Below are positions 1 to 9,197 of a DNA stretch of 64,000 nt, in pieces; within the stretch, counting starts at the first letter, position 1; the number at the start of each line of letters is the position of its first letter. Location of the stretch: the NCBI RefSeq assembly GCF_003570705.1, contig NZ_QWVT01000024.1, positions 62,001 through 126,000 on the forward strand. The letters are read 5' to 3'. The notes under the pieces are model-generated. The model ran no database searches, was not told the DNA's origin, and saw only the letters and a program-made list of their open reading frames with translations. This DNA comes from Mesobacillus zeae (lineage in GTDB: Bacteria; Bacillota; Bacilli; Bacillales; Cytobacillaceae). Position numbers and translations under genes: made by a program.

Positions 1-293
1 GGGCCGAGGATATTTTGGTCCTGAACATGAAAGGGATTTCCCTTGTTTCCGACTATTTCATCATTTGTCACGGTAATTCTGATAGGCAGGTGCAGGCAAT
101 TGCCCGCGAGATTAAGGAAAAAGCCGAAGAACTTGGCTATACAATCAAACGGATGGAGGGCTTTGAAGAAGCACGATGGATCCTGATAGACATTGGTGAT
201 GTTGTTGTCCATGTCTTCCACCGTGACGAAAGAGGCTATTACAATCTTGAAAGGCTGTGGGGAGATGCTCCGCAGGAACGAGTCGGTCAATGA
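1..293 (+). CDS. rsfS: Ribosomal silencing factor RsfS, 5'-truncated by window edge
   Basis: The reading frame is open from base 3 and runs to TGA at 291-293, leaving 96 residues of a family usually near 118. The remaining part carries the family signatures SDYFIICHGNS near its start and VVHVFHRDERGYYNLERLW near its end. RsfS binds ribosomal protein L14 on the 50S subunit and blocks subunit joining when nutrients are scarce (family knowledge). The stop overlaps the ATG of the next gene (ATGA), so the two are probably translationally coupled. The true start lies before the window. Confidence 0.95.
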   Translation, partial: AEDILVLNMKGISLVSDYFIICHGNSDRQVQAIAREIKEKAEELGYTIKRMEGFEEARWILIDIGDVVVHVFHRDERGYYNLERLWGDAPQERVGQ

Positions 294-1042
294 GTTATGC
301 CGGTTTCGCCTATCTCTATGATGAACTGATGGACGATGTTCCATATGGAGACTGGGTTAAATGGACAGAGTGTGCAGCTGCGCAGCATAAGGCTGAAGGA
401 AAGCGCCTGCTCGAAATTGCCTGCGGTACCGGAGAGCTTTCCGTCCGGTTTGCAGAAGCCGGATATACGGTTACCGGATTGGATTTGTCTGAAGATATGC
501 TTGCCGTTGCAAGGAGCAAAGCTGATGAGTCAGGGTATAATATCCCTTTTTATAGGCAGGATATGTCAGAGATGGAAGGGCTCGGCGAATTTGATGTTGC
601 CGTTATTTTTTGTGATTCTTTGAATTATCTGGAAAGTGAAGAACAAGTCCTTAAGACCTTTGAAGGCGCCTTCGTTCATCTGAAAAAGGGCGGCCTGCTA
701 TTATTTGATGTACATTCTGTTTTTAAAATGAATCATATTTTTGCAGACAGTACTTTTACCCTGAATGATGAGCATATTTCTTATATATGGAACAGCTTCC
801 AGGGTGAATTTCCTGACAGTGTTGAGCATGAACTTACTTTTTTCGTACAGGATGAAAAGACAGGGCTTTACAGAAGGCTGGATGAAAGCCATTTTCAGCG
901 AACCTATTCCCCCGAAAATTACTGTAAGCTGCTGGAAAAGGCGGGATTCAATGTCTTTTCTGTTACAGCTGATTTTAAGGCTGAATCTCCAAGTGAGTGT
1001 TCGGAACGGATATTCTTTGCTGCCGGGAAGCCATCTGCTTAA
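290..1042 (+). CDS. yqeM: Class I SAM-dependent methyltransferase YqeM
   Basis: The protein has 250 residues. The SAM-binding motif I is LLEIACGTGEL at about 40-50, and FDVAVIFCDSLNYL at about 107-120 fits motif IV of a class I methyltransferase. I chose the ATG at 290 because it overlaps the rsfS stop and gives the expected N-terminus MSYAGFAYLYDELM; an upstream GTG at 257 would extend into rsfS. The gene follows rsfS and precedes the com genes as in B. subtilis. The substrate is not known to me. A hairpin terminator lies about 50 bases downstream. Confidence 0.9.
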   Translation: MSYAGFAYLYDELMDDVPYGDWVKWTECAAAQHKAEGKRLLEIACGTGELSVRFAEAGYTVTGLDLSEDMLAVARSKADESGYNIPFYRQDMSEMEGLGEFDVAVIFCDSLNYLESEEQVLKTFEGAFVHLKKGGLLLFDVHSVFKMNHIFADSTFTLNDEHISYIWNSFQGEFPDSVEHELTFFVQDEKTGLYRRLDESHFQRTYSPENYCKLLEKAGFNVFSVTADFKAESPSECSERIFFAAGKPSA

Positions 1043-1090
1043 GTGGAAAACTGGAGGCGTCAGTTTGCCGACTTTTATATGGTGATTTTG

Positions 1091-1119
1091 CCGCAGCTCT
1101 TTCGGGCTGCGGTATTTTT
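1091..1119 (+). terminator. Rho-independent terminator after yqeM
   Basis: CCGCAGC at 1091-1097 pairs with GCTGCGG at 1106-1112, followed by TATTTTTG. It ends the rsfS-yqeM operon. Confidence 0.75.
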
Positions 1120-1159
1120 GTGAGAGAAAATGAATAACCCGTTTTGCAGATGTCGCACC

Positions 1160-1206
1160 CAAAAAAAAATCCGGCAGCACAATCGTTGCCCGGCCGGATT
1201 TTTTTC
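1160..1206. terminator. Bidirectional terminator between yqeM and comER
   Basis: An A-run plus ATCCGGC at about 1162-1174 pairs with GCCGGAT plus a T-run at 1193-1206. Poly-T appears on both strands, so it can back up yqeM and serve the comER side. Confidence 0.7.
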
Positions 1207-1279
1207 ATGATCAGGGATTCGCCAACTCGCTATTGATACAGCTTTGAAAGGGTGATAAGATGAAAATAGAGGCTGCATG

Positions 1280-2113
1280 TCAGCTGTTAATATTTGATCC
1301 GAATTGTTCACTGGATTTATTAAGGTCCTCCCTGAATTTTAAATGGGTTGCCCTGAACAAAAGCTCGAACATATCCTCTGTTTCTTGCTCCAGCACCTTT
1401 ATTCCTTCCCCTGTGATGCCACCTTTGACACATACTTTTTCCTGCAATGCCGGCAATGTAAAGAATCCTTTTCTCAGAAGCTCTCCAAGCCCTATCAGCA
1501 TCTCACCCGCAAGGTTTGTCGCCGTCTCCTTATCAATCTCTGTTTCGTTTACAGCCGCGTCAATAAACCGCTGTGTCAAATAGCTGAAAAATGCTGGCCC
1601 GCAGCTGACGATATCCGACGCCACCCTTGTAATATTTCCGTTTATCTCTAAAGGCTTTGATATCTTCTCAAACATCTTGTTGATTTCATGTTTCCAGTAT
1701 GGACTGCAGTTTTTCCCATAGGTGAATAGTGTTACGCCTGCCAGCGCCCTGTTCGTAATGCTCGGAATTACCCTTGCAGATGAACATTCCACAACGCTCT
1801 CGATTTCCTCCACACTGATTGGACTGGTAATAGAAATCACGCATTTCTCTCTGTCCAAAACCCCTTTAATCTCCTGAAGGACGCCATATACATCATGCGG
1901 TTTCACGCATATAAAAATGAGGTCTGAGCAGGCTGCTGCTTCTACTGCCCCTTTTGCCACGCGTATTTCAGGATAGATCCTCTGGATTTCCTTAGCTTTT
2001 GACAATGTGCGGTTTGTAATAATCATCGAGGAGGGGGAAATGGCATTCCCGTCCATCAGGGCCTCAGCCAATATCCTTCCCATGTTTCCGGTACCAATCA
2101 TCCCTATTCTCAT
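1280..2113 (-). CDS. comER: ComER, pyrroline-5-carboxylate reductase family protein
   Basis: The protein has 277 residues and begins MRIGMIGTGNMGRILAEAL, a Rossmann NAD(P)-binding glycine motif. The C-terminal half contains the dimerisation/active-site region typical of ProC-like reductases. I chose ATG at 2113 because an AAGGAGGG site lies 9 bases upstream; an in-frame ATG at 2140 has none. ComER is divergent from the comE operon in B. subtilis, as here. Its role in competence is unclear in the literature I know; genuine proline-synthesis activity is possible but not shown. Confidence 0.9.
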   Translation of the reverse strand: MRIGMIGTGNMGRILAEALMDGNAISPSSMIITNRTLSKAKEIQRIYPEIRVAKGAVEAAACSDLIFICVKPHDVYGVLQEIKGVLDREKCVISITSPISVEEIESVVECSSARVIPSITNRALAGVTLFTYGKNCSPYWKHEINKMFEKISKPLEINGNITRVASDIVSCGPAFFSYLTQRFIDAAVNETEIDKETATNLAGEMLIGLGELLRKGFFTLPALQEKVCVKGGITGEGIKVLEQETEDMFELLFRATHLKFREDLNKSSEQFGSNINS

Positions 2114-2201
2114 AATCCCTTCCCTCCTTATTGCATTCATTTCTCGTATAAAAGTATGAATGAAACTGTTTATTTATTACTGAATGAAAGGTGGTTTTCG
2201 A

Positions 2202-2876
2202 ATGGCTGACTGGTTGAAAGAGCATAAAATCCACATCCTTGCTGGAACTGTGGCTCTGATGTTTGTGCTTGTTGGATATTTTAAAGACGAGGGGGGACTA
2301 GAGGCTCCCTCAGCATGGACTGGAGAGGACAGGCCAATAGAGGCATTTGCCTCAAATGGTGATGGGCAGCAGCCAGCTCCGGCTGGTGACGCAAACAATG
2401 ATCCCGGACAATCCAGCCCCATGGAAGTGGCATCGCAGGCAGATATGATGGCAGATATAAAAGGCGCGGTCAGAAAGCCAGGAGTCTACAATATCCGCTC
2501 CGGAGACAGGATGGCTGACCTTGTAGAAAAAGCTGGAGGAGTAACAGAGGATGCAGAGACTGCAGCGATCAACTTTGCCATGAAGGTAACTGACGAAATG
2601 GCTGTTTATATCCCAAGGAAGGGAGAAGAAAGCATAATGCCTGCACCTGGCGGAGAAGCATCCCCGCAGGGAGGCGGAGGGCAGCAAGTTAACCTAAATA
2701 CAGCAACCGAAACCGAGTTGGATACACTGCCGGGAATCGGACCCGCAAAAGCAGCTGCCATTATTGAATACAGGGAGACAAATGGTCCATTTAAAAGTAC
2801 GGAAGGCTTAAAGGAAATCAGCGGAATCGGAGATAAGACGTTTGAGAAACTGGCCAGCCAGATTACGGTGAACTAA
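2202..2876 (+). CDS. comEA: ComEA, DNA receptor for transformation
   Basis: The protein has 224 residues. One membrane anchor (residues about 8-25) is followed by a low-complexity linker, an SLBB-type segment (about 84-112, VKKPGVY-like VRKPGVYNIRSGDRM) and a C-terminal helix-hairpin-helix DNA-binding module (about 163-224, VNLNTATETELDTLPGIG). ComEA binds incoming double-stranded DNA at the outer face of the membrane and hands it to ComEC. ATG 2202 is preferred over the in-frame ATG 2184 because AAAGGTGG at 2187-2194 sits correctly upstream of it. Confidence 0.95.
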   Translation: MADWLKEHKIHILAGTVALMFVLVGYFKDEGGLEAPSAWTGEDRPIEAFASNGDGQQPAPAGDANNDPGQSSPMEVASQADMMADIKGAVRKPGVYNIRSGDRMADLVEKAGGVTEDAETAAINFAMKVTDEMAVYIPRKGEESIMPAPGGEASPQGGGGQQVNLNTATETELDTLPGIGPAKAAAIIEYRETNGPFKSTEGLKEISGIGDKTFEKLASQITVN

Positions 2877-2960
2877 TTTCAAATTGCAGCATGCAGAGGA
2901 AAGCATTAAACTGATAAAGTATGATATATAAGATCAAAGCTAAAGAAGGGAAGAAGCGCA

Positions 2961-3524
2961 GTGGACCGCATTTCATGGAATGAGTACTTTATGGCACAAA
3001 GCCGCCTGCTGTCATTCAGGAGCACTTGTACAAGGCTGGCGGTAGGGGCAACAATTGTAAGGGACAAACGGATCATAGCAGGAGGATATAATGGCTCCAT
3101 TGCTGGAGGAGACCATTGTATTGATGAAGGCTGCTATGTGATTGACAATCATTGTGTCCGGACCATTCATGCTGAAATGAACGCCCTTTTGCAATGTGCG
3201 AAGTTTGGGGTTCCGGCATCCGGAGCAGATATTTATGTTACGCACTTTCCTTGCCTGCAATGCTGCAAGGCTATCATCCAAGCAGGGATCAAGACCGTTT
3301 TTTATGCAATGGATTATAAAAACCACCCTTACGCAATTGAACTATTCAACAAGGCCGGGGTGAAAGTAGAACAGGTTGCCAGTCTGCCAATTACGATTGG
3401 AGGAAATGATGAAGAAAAGCAGAAGCTAGTCGAATCATTGATCGGCCTGTTGAAGGAAAATGGTTTGGACGAAACGACCGCGGCATATTTCGATGATAAG
3501 TCAAAGAGCTTATTTCACACCTAA
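2961..3524 (+). CDS. comEB: ComEB, dCMP deaminase family zinc enzyme
   Basis: The protein has 187 residues with a GTG start. Zinc ligands and catalytic residue are visible as H70-A-E72 and P97-C98-x2-C101, the cytidine/deoxycytidylate deaminase signature. The enzyme converts dCMP to dUMP in pyrimidine supply. It is cotranscribed with comEA and comEC although not needed for transformation in B. subtilis (family knowledge). Since cdd is absent from its usual position in this window, this is the only cytidine-type deaminase seen here. Confidence 0.93.
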   Translation: MDRISWNEYFMAQSRLLSFRSTCTRLAVGATIVRDKRIIAGGYNGSIAGGDHCIDEGCYVIDNHCVRTIHAEMNALLQCAKFGVPASGADIYVTHFPCLQCCKAIIQAGIKTVFYAMDYKNHPYAIELFNKAGVKVEQVASLPITIGGNDEEKQKLVESLIGLLKENGLDETTAAYFDDKSKSLFHT

Positions 3525-3563
3525 TACGGAAGCAGGCATCCTACCGGAATGAGGGGAGGAGCA

Positions 3564-5876
3564 ATGAAAGGGAAGCTCATTTATTTTTCTGCGGCTGCCC
3601 TAGCTGGGCTGCTAAGTGTTTTTGAAAACATGTTCATGTTTTCGGCTTTTTTCATGATTGTAAGTCTTTATATCATCCTGGCAAAAAAAATCCCTGCCCA
3701 GGCTCTTTTTCTGCTTTTTATCGTATATATAGTCTTTTTTGGGACTGCCAGTTTTTCTGTAGCTTCTTTAAAATCTGGGTTTAAAGGTTCGGAAAAGGAA
3801 TTAGAGGTCCAGATTGACGAGGCAGCAGCAGACGGCGATATGTTAAAAGGCATCGGGAGGGCCGGGCCTTATGGCGAGAAGATTGTTTTTCGCTACAGGA
3901 TTAAATCAAAAAATGAAAAAGCGTGGTTGAAGAAAAATGCACTCCCAGGAACCTCGCTCCGATTGACTGGGAAGCTGCAGGTTCCGGAAACAGCTACGAA
4001 TCCAAATGCTTTTGACTATCGTACTTACCTTGCCAGGAAACAAATTTTTTGGGTTTTCCGTACTAGCTCTTTGAACGTAAATCCTTATTCACAGAGTCAT
4101 AGCAGCATAGTGACAAGCATAAAACGACTCCGGCAGAGACAGGTTATCAGTCTTGAAGAAAATTTGAGCAAGGATACTGCAGCGATATCTGCCGCCCTGC
4201 TTTTTGGGAACCGGGAACTGATGGATTCGGAACTCCAGAAGTCCTACCAGAAAACAGGGACCATACATCTTTTATCTATTTCGGGACTTCATGTCGGATT
4301 GCTGGCAGGTTTGGTATATTACCTGCTCATTCGTATCGGGTTCACAAGAGAAAAGGCGCAAATCCTTTTAATCGCGGCATTGCCATTCTACGCGGTACTC
4401 ACGGGGCTTGCTCCCCCGGTCAACAGGGCGGTAATCATGCTCTTGATTTATTTAGCAGGGCAGAGGTTTAGCGTTAAAATATCGTCACTTGATTCTCTGT
4501 CACTTGCCTTTATGCTGCTGCTTCTTGCTGATCCATTCTCCTTATATAACCCCGGTTTCCAGCTATCGTTTTTGGTAAGCTTTTCAATCATTGTCTCGTC
4601 TTCCTCAATATTAAAGACCTTTAAATCAGCTGCAGGAAAACTGGCAGGGGTTTCTGTCATTGCCCAGTTGTCCGGCACCCCTGTTATCCTTTTCTCTTTC
4701 TATGAATTTTCTTTTATTTCCTTCGCTGCAAACCTAGTATTTGTCCCCCTGTTTTCTTATGTCATCCTTCCGCTTGTCATTGCTGATTATCTGCTCGCCT
4801 GCACTTTTCCTGTTGCTGCCATATTCGTAGAGGGAATTCTTGAATTGAGCGTTCGTTTTGCTGGTAAGCTGTCGGGGCTGCTCGCTTCGCTGCCGTGGTC
4901 TTCAGTGGTCTTTGGAAAACCCTCGTTCTTGATGCTGACATTCCAGTCAGCCGCCATTTTGCTTTTTTTTCTGCTGCTGGAAAAGGACCCCGTTCCAGTG
5001 CGGATGGCAAGGTTAATGATTTTGCCTGCAATTCCGCTTGCCTTCCAGTTTTTCCTTCCTTATTCCTCGTCCGAAGGGAAAATTGTCTTTCTGGATGTCG
5101 GACAAGGCGACAGTATCCTCATTGAACTTCCTTACCGGCATGGGACGTACATGATTGATACCGGAGGAAGTCTGGCTTTCAGCAGGGAAGCATGGCAGGA
5201 AAAACGGAATTCTTTCAATACAGGCGAAGATATCCTCCTCCCTTATTTAAAAAGCGAAGGTATTAGATCTATAGACAAGCTGGTATTAACACATGGGGAT
5301 GCCGATCATGTCGGAGGGGCTGTTTCTCTTATGTCAGGTATGGATGTAAAAGAAGTCTTGCTCCCGCAATTTGCACAGGAGAGCGATCTTGAAAGAAAGA
5401 TTATTGCGGCTGCAAGGGAAGATACCCGTATGGCGAGGATTGAGGCCGGAAATAAATGGGTGGCCGGAAATGCTCAGTTCCAGGCGCTTTGGCCTGCATC
5501 AAAACAAAAAGATAAGAATGATGGCTCCATTGTTCTATGGGCGAGCATTGGCGGAAAAACATGGCTCTTCACTGGTGATCTCGGTGAAAAGGGAGAACAG
5601 CAGCTGCTGAAAAACTACCCTGACCTTAATATTGACGTTCTGAAAGCAGGACATCACGGAAGCCGCCATTCAAGTTCAGAAGCATTTATAAACCAGGTTA
5701 CCCCAAATATTGCTGTTATTTCGGCGGGCAGGAACAACCGTTATGGACATCCCCATAAGGAAGTCCTCATGGAGCTTCAAGCAAGGAATGCCCGCGTTTT
5801 AAGGACAGATACTAACGGAGCAGTTATATTTTCTTTCAGGGGAGAATCTGGAACCTTTTCATCATGGAACCCATAG
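3564..5876 (+). CDS. comEC: ComEC/Rec2, DNA uptake channel
   Basis: The protein has 770 residues. An N-terminal membrane pair and soluble domain is followed by the multi-helix Competence domain (signature LLSISGLHVGLLAGL, around residue 240) and a C-terminal metallo-beta-lactamase-like domain from about residue 510, with LTHGDADHVGG near 575 and GHHGSRHSS near 695. It carries single-stranded DNA across the membrane, and the C-terminal domain is thought to act as the nuclease for the discarded strand. GAGGGGAGGAGCA places the start at ATG 3564. No truncation is seen, so the competence channel looks intact. Confidence 0.95.
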   Translation: MKGKLIYFSAAALAGLLSVFENMFMFSAFFMIVSLYIILAKKIPAQALFLLFIVYIVFFGTASFSVASLKSGFKGSEKELEVQIDEAAADGDMLKGIGRAGPYGEKIVFRYRIKSKNEKAWLKKNALPGTSLRLTGKLQVPETATNPNAFDYRTYLARKQIFWVFRTSSLNVNPYSQSHSSIVTSIKRLRQRQVISLEENLSKDTAAISAALLFGNRELMDSELQKSYQKTGTIHLLSISGLHVGLLAGLVYYLLIRIGFTREKAQILLIAALPFYAVLTGLAPPVNRAVIMLLIYLAGQRFSVKISSLDSLSLAFMLLLLADPFSLYNPGFQLSFLVSFSIIVSSSSILKTFKSAAGKLAGVSVIAQLSGTPVILFSFYEFSFISFAANLVFVPLFSYVILPLVIADYLLACTFPVAAIFVEGILELSVRFAGKLSGLLASLPWSSVVFGKPSFLMLTFQSAAILLFFLLLEKDPVPVRMARLMILPAIPLAFQFFLPYSSSEGKIVFLDVGQGDSILIELPYRHGTYMIDTGGSLAFSREAWQEKRNSFNTGEDILLPYLKSEGIRSIDKLVLTHGDADHVGGAVSLMSGMDVKEVLLPQFAQESDLERKIIAAAREDTRMARIEAGNKWVAGNAQFQALWPASKQKDKNDGSIVLWASIGGKTWLFTGDLGEKGEQQLLKNYPDLNIDVLKAGHHGSRHSSSEAFINQVTPNIAVISAGRNNRYGHPHKEVLMELQARNARVLRTDTNGAVIFSFRGESGTFSSWNP

Positions 5877-5894
5877 GATGATATCAGGAAAATG

Positions 5895-5922
5895 AAAAAG
5901 GGACCGCAATGATGCAGTCCCC
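5895..5922 (-). terminator. Terminator after yqzM
   Basis: Read on the minus strand, GGGACTGC pairs with GCGGTCCC (one G-T pair), followed by TTTTT. It ends yqzM and may also slow comEC read-through. Confidence 0.6.
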
Positions 5923-5947
5923 CAGATTTCCTCTTATGTAGCCGTCC

Positions 5948-6079
5948 TTATCTTCCGATGACTTGAACGACTGTCGCAATGATGAACATGGTTGCAAAAA
6001 AACCAAATGAAACGATGAAACCGACAGCGGAGTCTGTCGCATCATTACGCTTGATGATCTCCTTTTCAAACTGATTCAC
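5948..6079 (-). CDS. yqzM: YqzM family small membrane protein
   Basis: A 43-residue ORF with a GTG start reads VNQFEKEIIKRNDATDS at its N-terminus, then a single hydrophobic segment (about residues 18-38). It matches the small YqzM protein found at the same place in B. subtilis, between comEC and holA. A GGGGGG-rich ribosome site lies 7-8 bases upstream of the GTG. Function unknown; by sequence it is a single-pass membrane peptide. Confidence 0.85.
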   Translation of the reverse strand: MNQFEKEIIKRNDATDSAVGFIVSFGFFATMFIIATVVQVIGR

Positions 6080-6099
6080 AGTCAATCCCCCCTATTTCC

Positions 6100-6128
6100 A
6101 TTATAGTATAAGCGATTTCATTTAAAAA
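6100..6128 (-). promoter_or_regulatory. Candidate SigA promoter for yqzM
   Basis: On the minus strand a perfect TATAAT (complement of 6100-6105) lies 15-17 bases after a T/A-rich -35 (TTTAAA or TTTTTA, 6121-6128). The -10 is strong, the -35 weak. Confidence 0.5.
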
Positions 6129-6360
6129 AGCCAGCAAGCTAATATACCTTTTATCCGTAAAAGATAAAAGCGGCCTGCGTCAAAATTAAAGCGGTCGAAT
6201 CTTGCAACCTCATACATGTTGTACCGCTTCTCTATAGGATTCCCGGGCCTTATGGAGCAGCGTTCAAATATAAAGGAGCCGTCCTCGTGGCCGGCTCCCA
6301 TGAAAGAACACGGTGGACAAGCAAGGTTCCAGCATTTTCTGTTGCTAAAACTCCGTGTCT
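6124..6360. other. Non-coding region with a run of stem-loops between yqzM and holA
   Basis: The 329-base gap between yqzM and holA holds four consecutive inverted-repeat modules: CTTTTATC 6148-6155 with GATAAAAG 6163-6170; AAGCGGT 6189-6195 with ACCGCTT 6223-6229, enclosing GCAAC/GTTGT; GGAGCCG 6275-6281 with CGGCTCC 6292-6298; and ACACGG 6308-6313 with CCGTGT 6353-6358, enclosing AGCAA/TTGCT. On the minus strand a further GCAGGC/GCTTGC pair encloses the first module, and TTTTTT follows four bases later (complement of 6124-6129), like a terminator. A minus-strand ORF with no visible ribosome site spans 6122-6373 (83 codons from ATG). I cannot tell whether this is a structured RNA or a small gene. 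Confidence 0.45.
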
Positions 6361-6408
6361 TCTTTACCATAGTAATTAAGCAAATAGCATGTGATCGGAG
6401 AGAAGGCA

Positions 6409-7425
6409 TTGGTGCTGGATATTTGGAAACAAATCAAACAAAAACAGATACAGCCAATCTATTTGGTTTATGGAACAGAGTCATTTCTCATAAATGAAAC
6501 AAAGCAGCTTCTGATAGGAAATATACTGGATGACGAAGAATTGGATTTCAACCTGTCAGTGTACGACCTTGAAGAAACTGCTCTTGAAGAAGCGCTTGAA
6601 GATGCTGAGACATTGCCCTTTATTGGAGAAAAGCGTCTGGTCATCCTTCAAAACCCGGTTTTTTTGACCTCGGAGAAATCAAAGAAAGCGGAGCATAACG
6701 TTTCGAAGCTTGAAGCGTATATTAAGGAACCTGCTCCTTACACTGTTCTCGTCTTTTTAGCGCCGTATGAAAAGCTCGATGAAAGGAAAAAAGTAACAAA
6801 GGAGCTTAAGCGAAATGCTGTTGTAGCAGAAGCCAAGCGTCTGACAGAGCCAGAGTTGAAGAAGTGGATAAAAGAGAGAGCTGTACAAAATTCCGTGGAA
6901 TTTTCAGAAGGCGCGATTGAATTGATGCTGACGCTTGCAGGGACGAATTTATCGATGCTCACAAGTGAAGTGGACAAGCTTGCACTCTATGCGGGGAAAG
7001 GTTCCAGGATTGAAGCAGATGTTGTTGACAAGCTGGTTTCAAGATCTCTTGAGCAAAATATTTTCAATCTCGTTGAAAAAGTGGTCCACCGGAAAATCGG
7101 GGATGCATTGATCATCTATCATGACCTTTTAAAGCAAAACGAGGAACCATTAAAAATCCTTTCAATAATAGCCGGCCAATTCAGGCTGATTTATCAGGTC
7201 AAAGAGCTGACCCGCAAAGGGTACGGGCAGCAGCAGGCTGCTGGGATTTTGAAGGTTCACCCATTCCGGGTAAAGCTGGCGGCAGGACAGGCACGGTATT
7301 TTTCTGAGCAGGAGCTTGCCGAGATCATGGGAATGCTGGCGGATGGAGATTACCAAATGAAAACTGGAGGATTGAAAAAAGAGCTGATCATCGAAATGAT
7401 TCTCTTTAAACTCAATCACGCATAA
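6409..7425 (+). CDS. holA: DNA polymerase III delta subunit HolA
   Basis: The protein has 338 residues. The N-terminus MVLDIWKQIKQKQIQPIYLVYGTES fits the clamp-loader delta subunit of Bacillus, and the rest aligns in character with an AAA-like clamp-loader fold (delta lacks a Walker A lysine motif). Delta opens the beta clamp during loading. I set the start at TTG 6409, with GGAGAG about 8 bases upstream; GTG 6412 and GTG 6391 are alternatives. It stands alone between yqzM and rpsT, as in B. subtilis. Confidence 0.92.
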   Translation: MVLDIWKQIKQKQIQPIYLVYGTESFLINETKQLLIGNILDDEELDFNLSVYDLEETALEEALEDAETLPFIGEKRLVILQNPVFLTSEKSKKAEHNVSKLEAYIKEPAPYTVLVFLAPYEKLDERKKVTKELKRNAVVAEAKRLTEPELKKWIKERAVQNSVEFSEGAIELMLTLAGTNLSMLTSEVDKLALYAGKGSRIEADVVDKLVSRSLEQNIFNLVEKVVHRKIGDALIIYHDLLKQNEEPLKILSIIAGQFRLIYQVKELTRKGYGQQQAAGILKVHPFRVKLAAGQARYFSEQELAEIMGMLADGDYQMKTGGLKKELIIEMILFKLNHA

Positions 7426-7450
7426 TATTAGCTCAATAAAAGGAGCAAAC

Positions 7451-7480
7451 AAAAAAACGGCCTGACAGGGCCGTTTTTTG
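7451..7480. terminator. Bidirectional terminator between holA and rpsT
   Basis: A-run plus ACGGCC pairs with GGCCGT plus T-run around a short loop (7451-7480). It serves both converging genes. Confidence 0.85.
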
Positions 7481-7491
7481 TTTCGCAACGA

Positions 7492-7752
7492 TTAGCCGTT
7501 AGCGTTCATTTTTTTCATCATGCGGGACTTTTTGCGAGCAGCTGCATTTTTATGGATAAGACCTTTAGTAGCAGCTTTGTCAAGCTTGCTGGCCGCAGTA
7601 GTGAATGCTGCAGTTGCTTCGCTGTCGTTGTTCATGATAGCTGCATCAGCTTTTTTGACTGCTGTACGCATTGCTGATTTTACAGTTGTGTTTTGGACAT
7701 TTGCAGCTTCGCTTGTTTTCACACGCTTAATTGCAGATTTAATGTTTGGCAT
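7492..7752 (-). CDS. rpsT: 30S ribosomal protein S20
   Basis: The protein has 86 residues, begins [20 protein letters not shown] and is rich in Ala, Lys and Arg, as expected for S20, which binds the 5' domain of 16S rRNA. TAGGAGGTGAAC lies upstream of ATG 7752; the in-frame ATG at 7761 overlaps that site and is rejected. The gene is monocistronic and converges on holA. Confidence 0.96.
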   Translation of the reverse strand: MPNIKSAIKRVKTSEAANVQNTTVKSAMRTAVKKADAAIMNNDSEATAAFTTAASKLDKAATKGLIHKNAAARKKSRMMKKMNANG

Positions 7753-7958
7753 TCCGTTCACCTCCTAAAAAGCATCGAGATTTTATGGAACTCGATTTCC
7801 AGTACATTTTCTTATTTTAATAAAATTAGGAACAAATGATATTCTATCAAACACCTGTTGATATTGCAATACTCTTGATTAATTTCATCATGCTGGCAGA
7901 ATGTTTTGGAAGGTCTATGGGAAAGATAGGAAATAAATAGTGAAGGAGGAAGCCGCCA

Positions 7959-9080
7959 ATGAAGGAAGTTGATCTCAGTCAATATTCAATAAGGACCGAT
8001 CTGGCTGTGGAAGCCCGAGAAATGGTGATTGCCGAAAAGGGCGGATCCGTAAATGAAGGCAAAAATCTGTCTGAGCTTGAAGGGGTAATCATCAAGGAAA
8101 AAGAGGAAAATGGCATTAAAGTTTCCCTTGTCCATGTTACCGAGCAAGGAGAAAAAACACTTGGAAAGAAGAAGGGGCAATACTTAACGATTGAGGGCCT
8201 TGGAATCCGCCAGCAGGACAGCAGTTTCCAAATGGATGTAGAGAGGGTGTTTGCATCAGAATTTGCCCATTTTCTCAAGTACCAAGGCATTAATAAGGAC
8301 GCTTCGTGCCTGGTCGTTGGTCTTGGAAACTGGAATGTAACGCCCGATGCGCTGGGTCCGCTTGTTTGTGAAAATGTAATGGTAACCAGGCACTTGTTTG
8401 AACTGCAGCCGGGTAATGTGGAGGATGGCTATCGGCCAGTCAGTGCACTGGCACCAGGGGTAATGGGGATTACCGGAATTGAGACGAGCGATATTATCTT
8501 CGGAGTTGTGGAGAATACAAAACCGGATTTTGTCATCGTAATTGATGCGCTTGCATCAAGGTCAATCGAAAGGGTCAATAGCACAATCCAGATATCTGAT
8601 ACAGGCATTCATCCAGGGTCGGGAGTCGGGAATAAGCGAAAAGAAATCAGCCAAGAAACGCTTGGAATACCGGTTATAGCAATTGGTGTCCCGACAGTTG
8701 TTGATGCAGTATCGATTACCAGTGATACGATTGACTTTATCCTGAAGCATTTTGGGAGGGAATTGAGAGAAGGCGGCAAACCTTCAAGGGCGCTGATTCC
8801 CGCCGGTATGACGTTTGGAGAACGAAAAAAGCTGACTGACGAAGACATGCCTGAAGAAGAGCAACGCAACACGTTCCTTGGTATGGTGGGAACGCTCGAT
8901 GAGGAAGAAAAGCGAAAGCTGATCTATGAAGTGCTTGCTCCGCTTGGGCATAATCTGATGGTTACTCCTAAAGAAATTGACGTATTCATTGAAGATATGG
9001 CCAACTTGCTTGCGTCGGGGCTGAACGCAGCGCTCCACCAGGCTGTTGACCAGGGGAATGCCGGTTTTACGGCGCACTAG
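7959..9080 (+). CDS. gpr: Germination protease GPR
   Basis: The protein has 373 residues, the family's usual length. It begins with a short propeptide that is removed during sporulation ([19 protein letters not shown]; the mature form starts at about residue 16). GPR degrades small acid-soluble spore proteins at germination. GGAGGAAGC precedes ATG 7959. In B. subtilis it is made in the forespore under SigF/SigG; I could not pick out a convincing forespore promoter in the 200 bases upstream. Confidence 0.96.
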   Translation: MKEVDLSQYSIRTDLAVEAREMVIAEKGGSVNEGKNLSELEGVIIKEKEENGIKVSLVHVTEQGEKTLGKKKGQYLTIEGLGIRQQDSSFQMDVERVFASEFAHFLKYQGINKDASCLVVGLGNWNVTPDALGPLVCENVMVTRHLFELQPGNVEDGYRPVSALAPGVMGITGIETSDIIFGVVENTKPDFVIVIDALASRSIERVNSTIQISDTGIHPGSGVGNKRKEISQETLGIPVIAIGVPTVVDAVSITSDTIDFILKHFGRELREGGKPSRALIPAGMTFGERKKLTDEDMPEEEQRNTFLGMVGTLDEEEKRKLIYEVLAPLGHNLMVTPKEIDVFIEDMANLLASGLNAALHQAVDQGNAGFTAH

Positions 9081-9197
9081 GCCTGCAAACCGCTTCTATG
9101 TATTGACTAAAAGCATTTACTGAATATGAAAGAGAAGGTTCTACCTTTTTCAGCATGGTCATATGATTTACTAGACTTGCTGAAAGAGGTGGATGTT

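Noticed and set aside
1343-1651. Plus-strand frame of 102 codons opposite comER
   Set aside because: Shadow of comER with no start signal; the comER protein is clearly the coding strand.
7753-7958. Forespore (SigF/SigG) promoter for gpr
   Set aside because: I searched the gap for GHATR-N18-CATNNTA type pairs and found only poor matches, so I do not annotate one.
9126-9197. ATG 9126 as spoIIP start
   Set aside because: Adds 24 residues with no family match, and the strong GAGGTGG site lies just before TTG 9198 instead.
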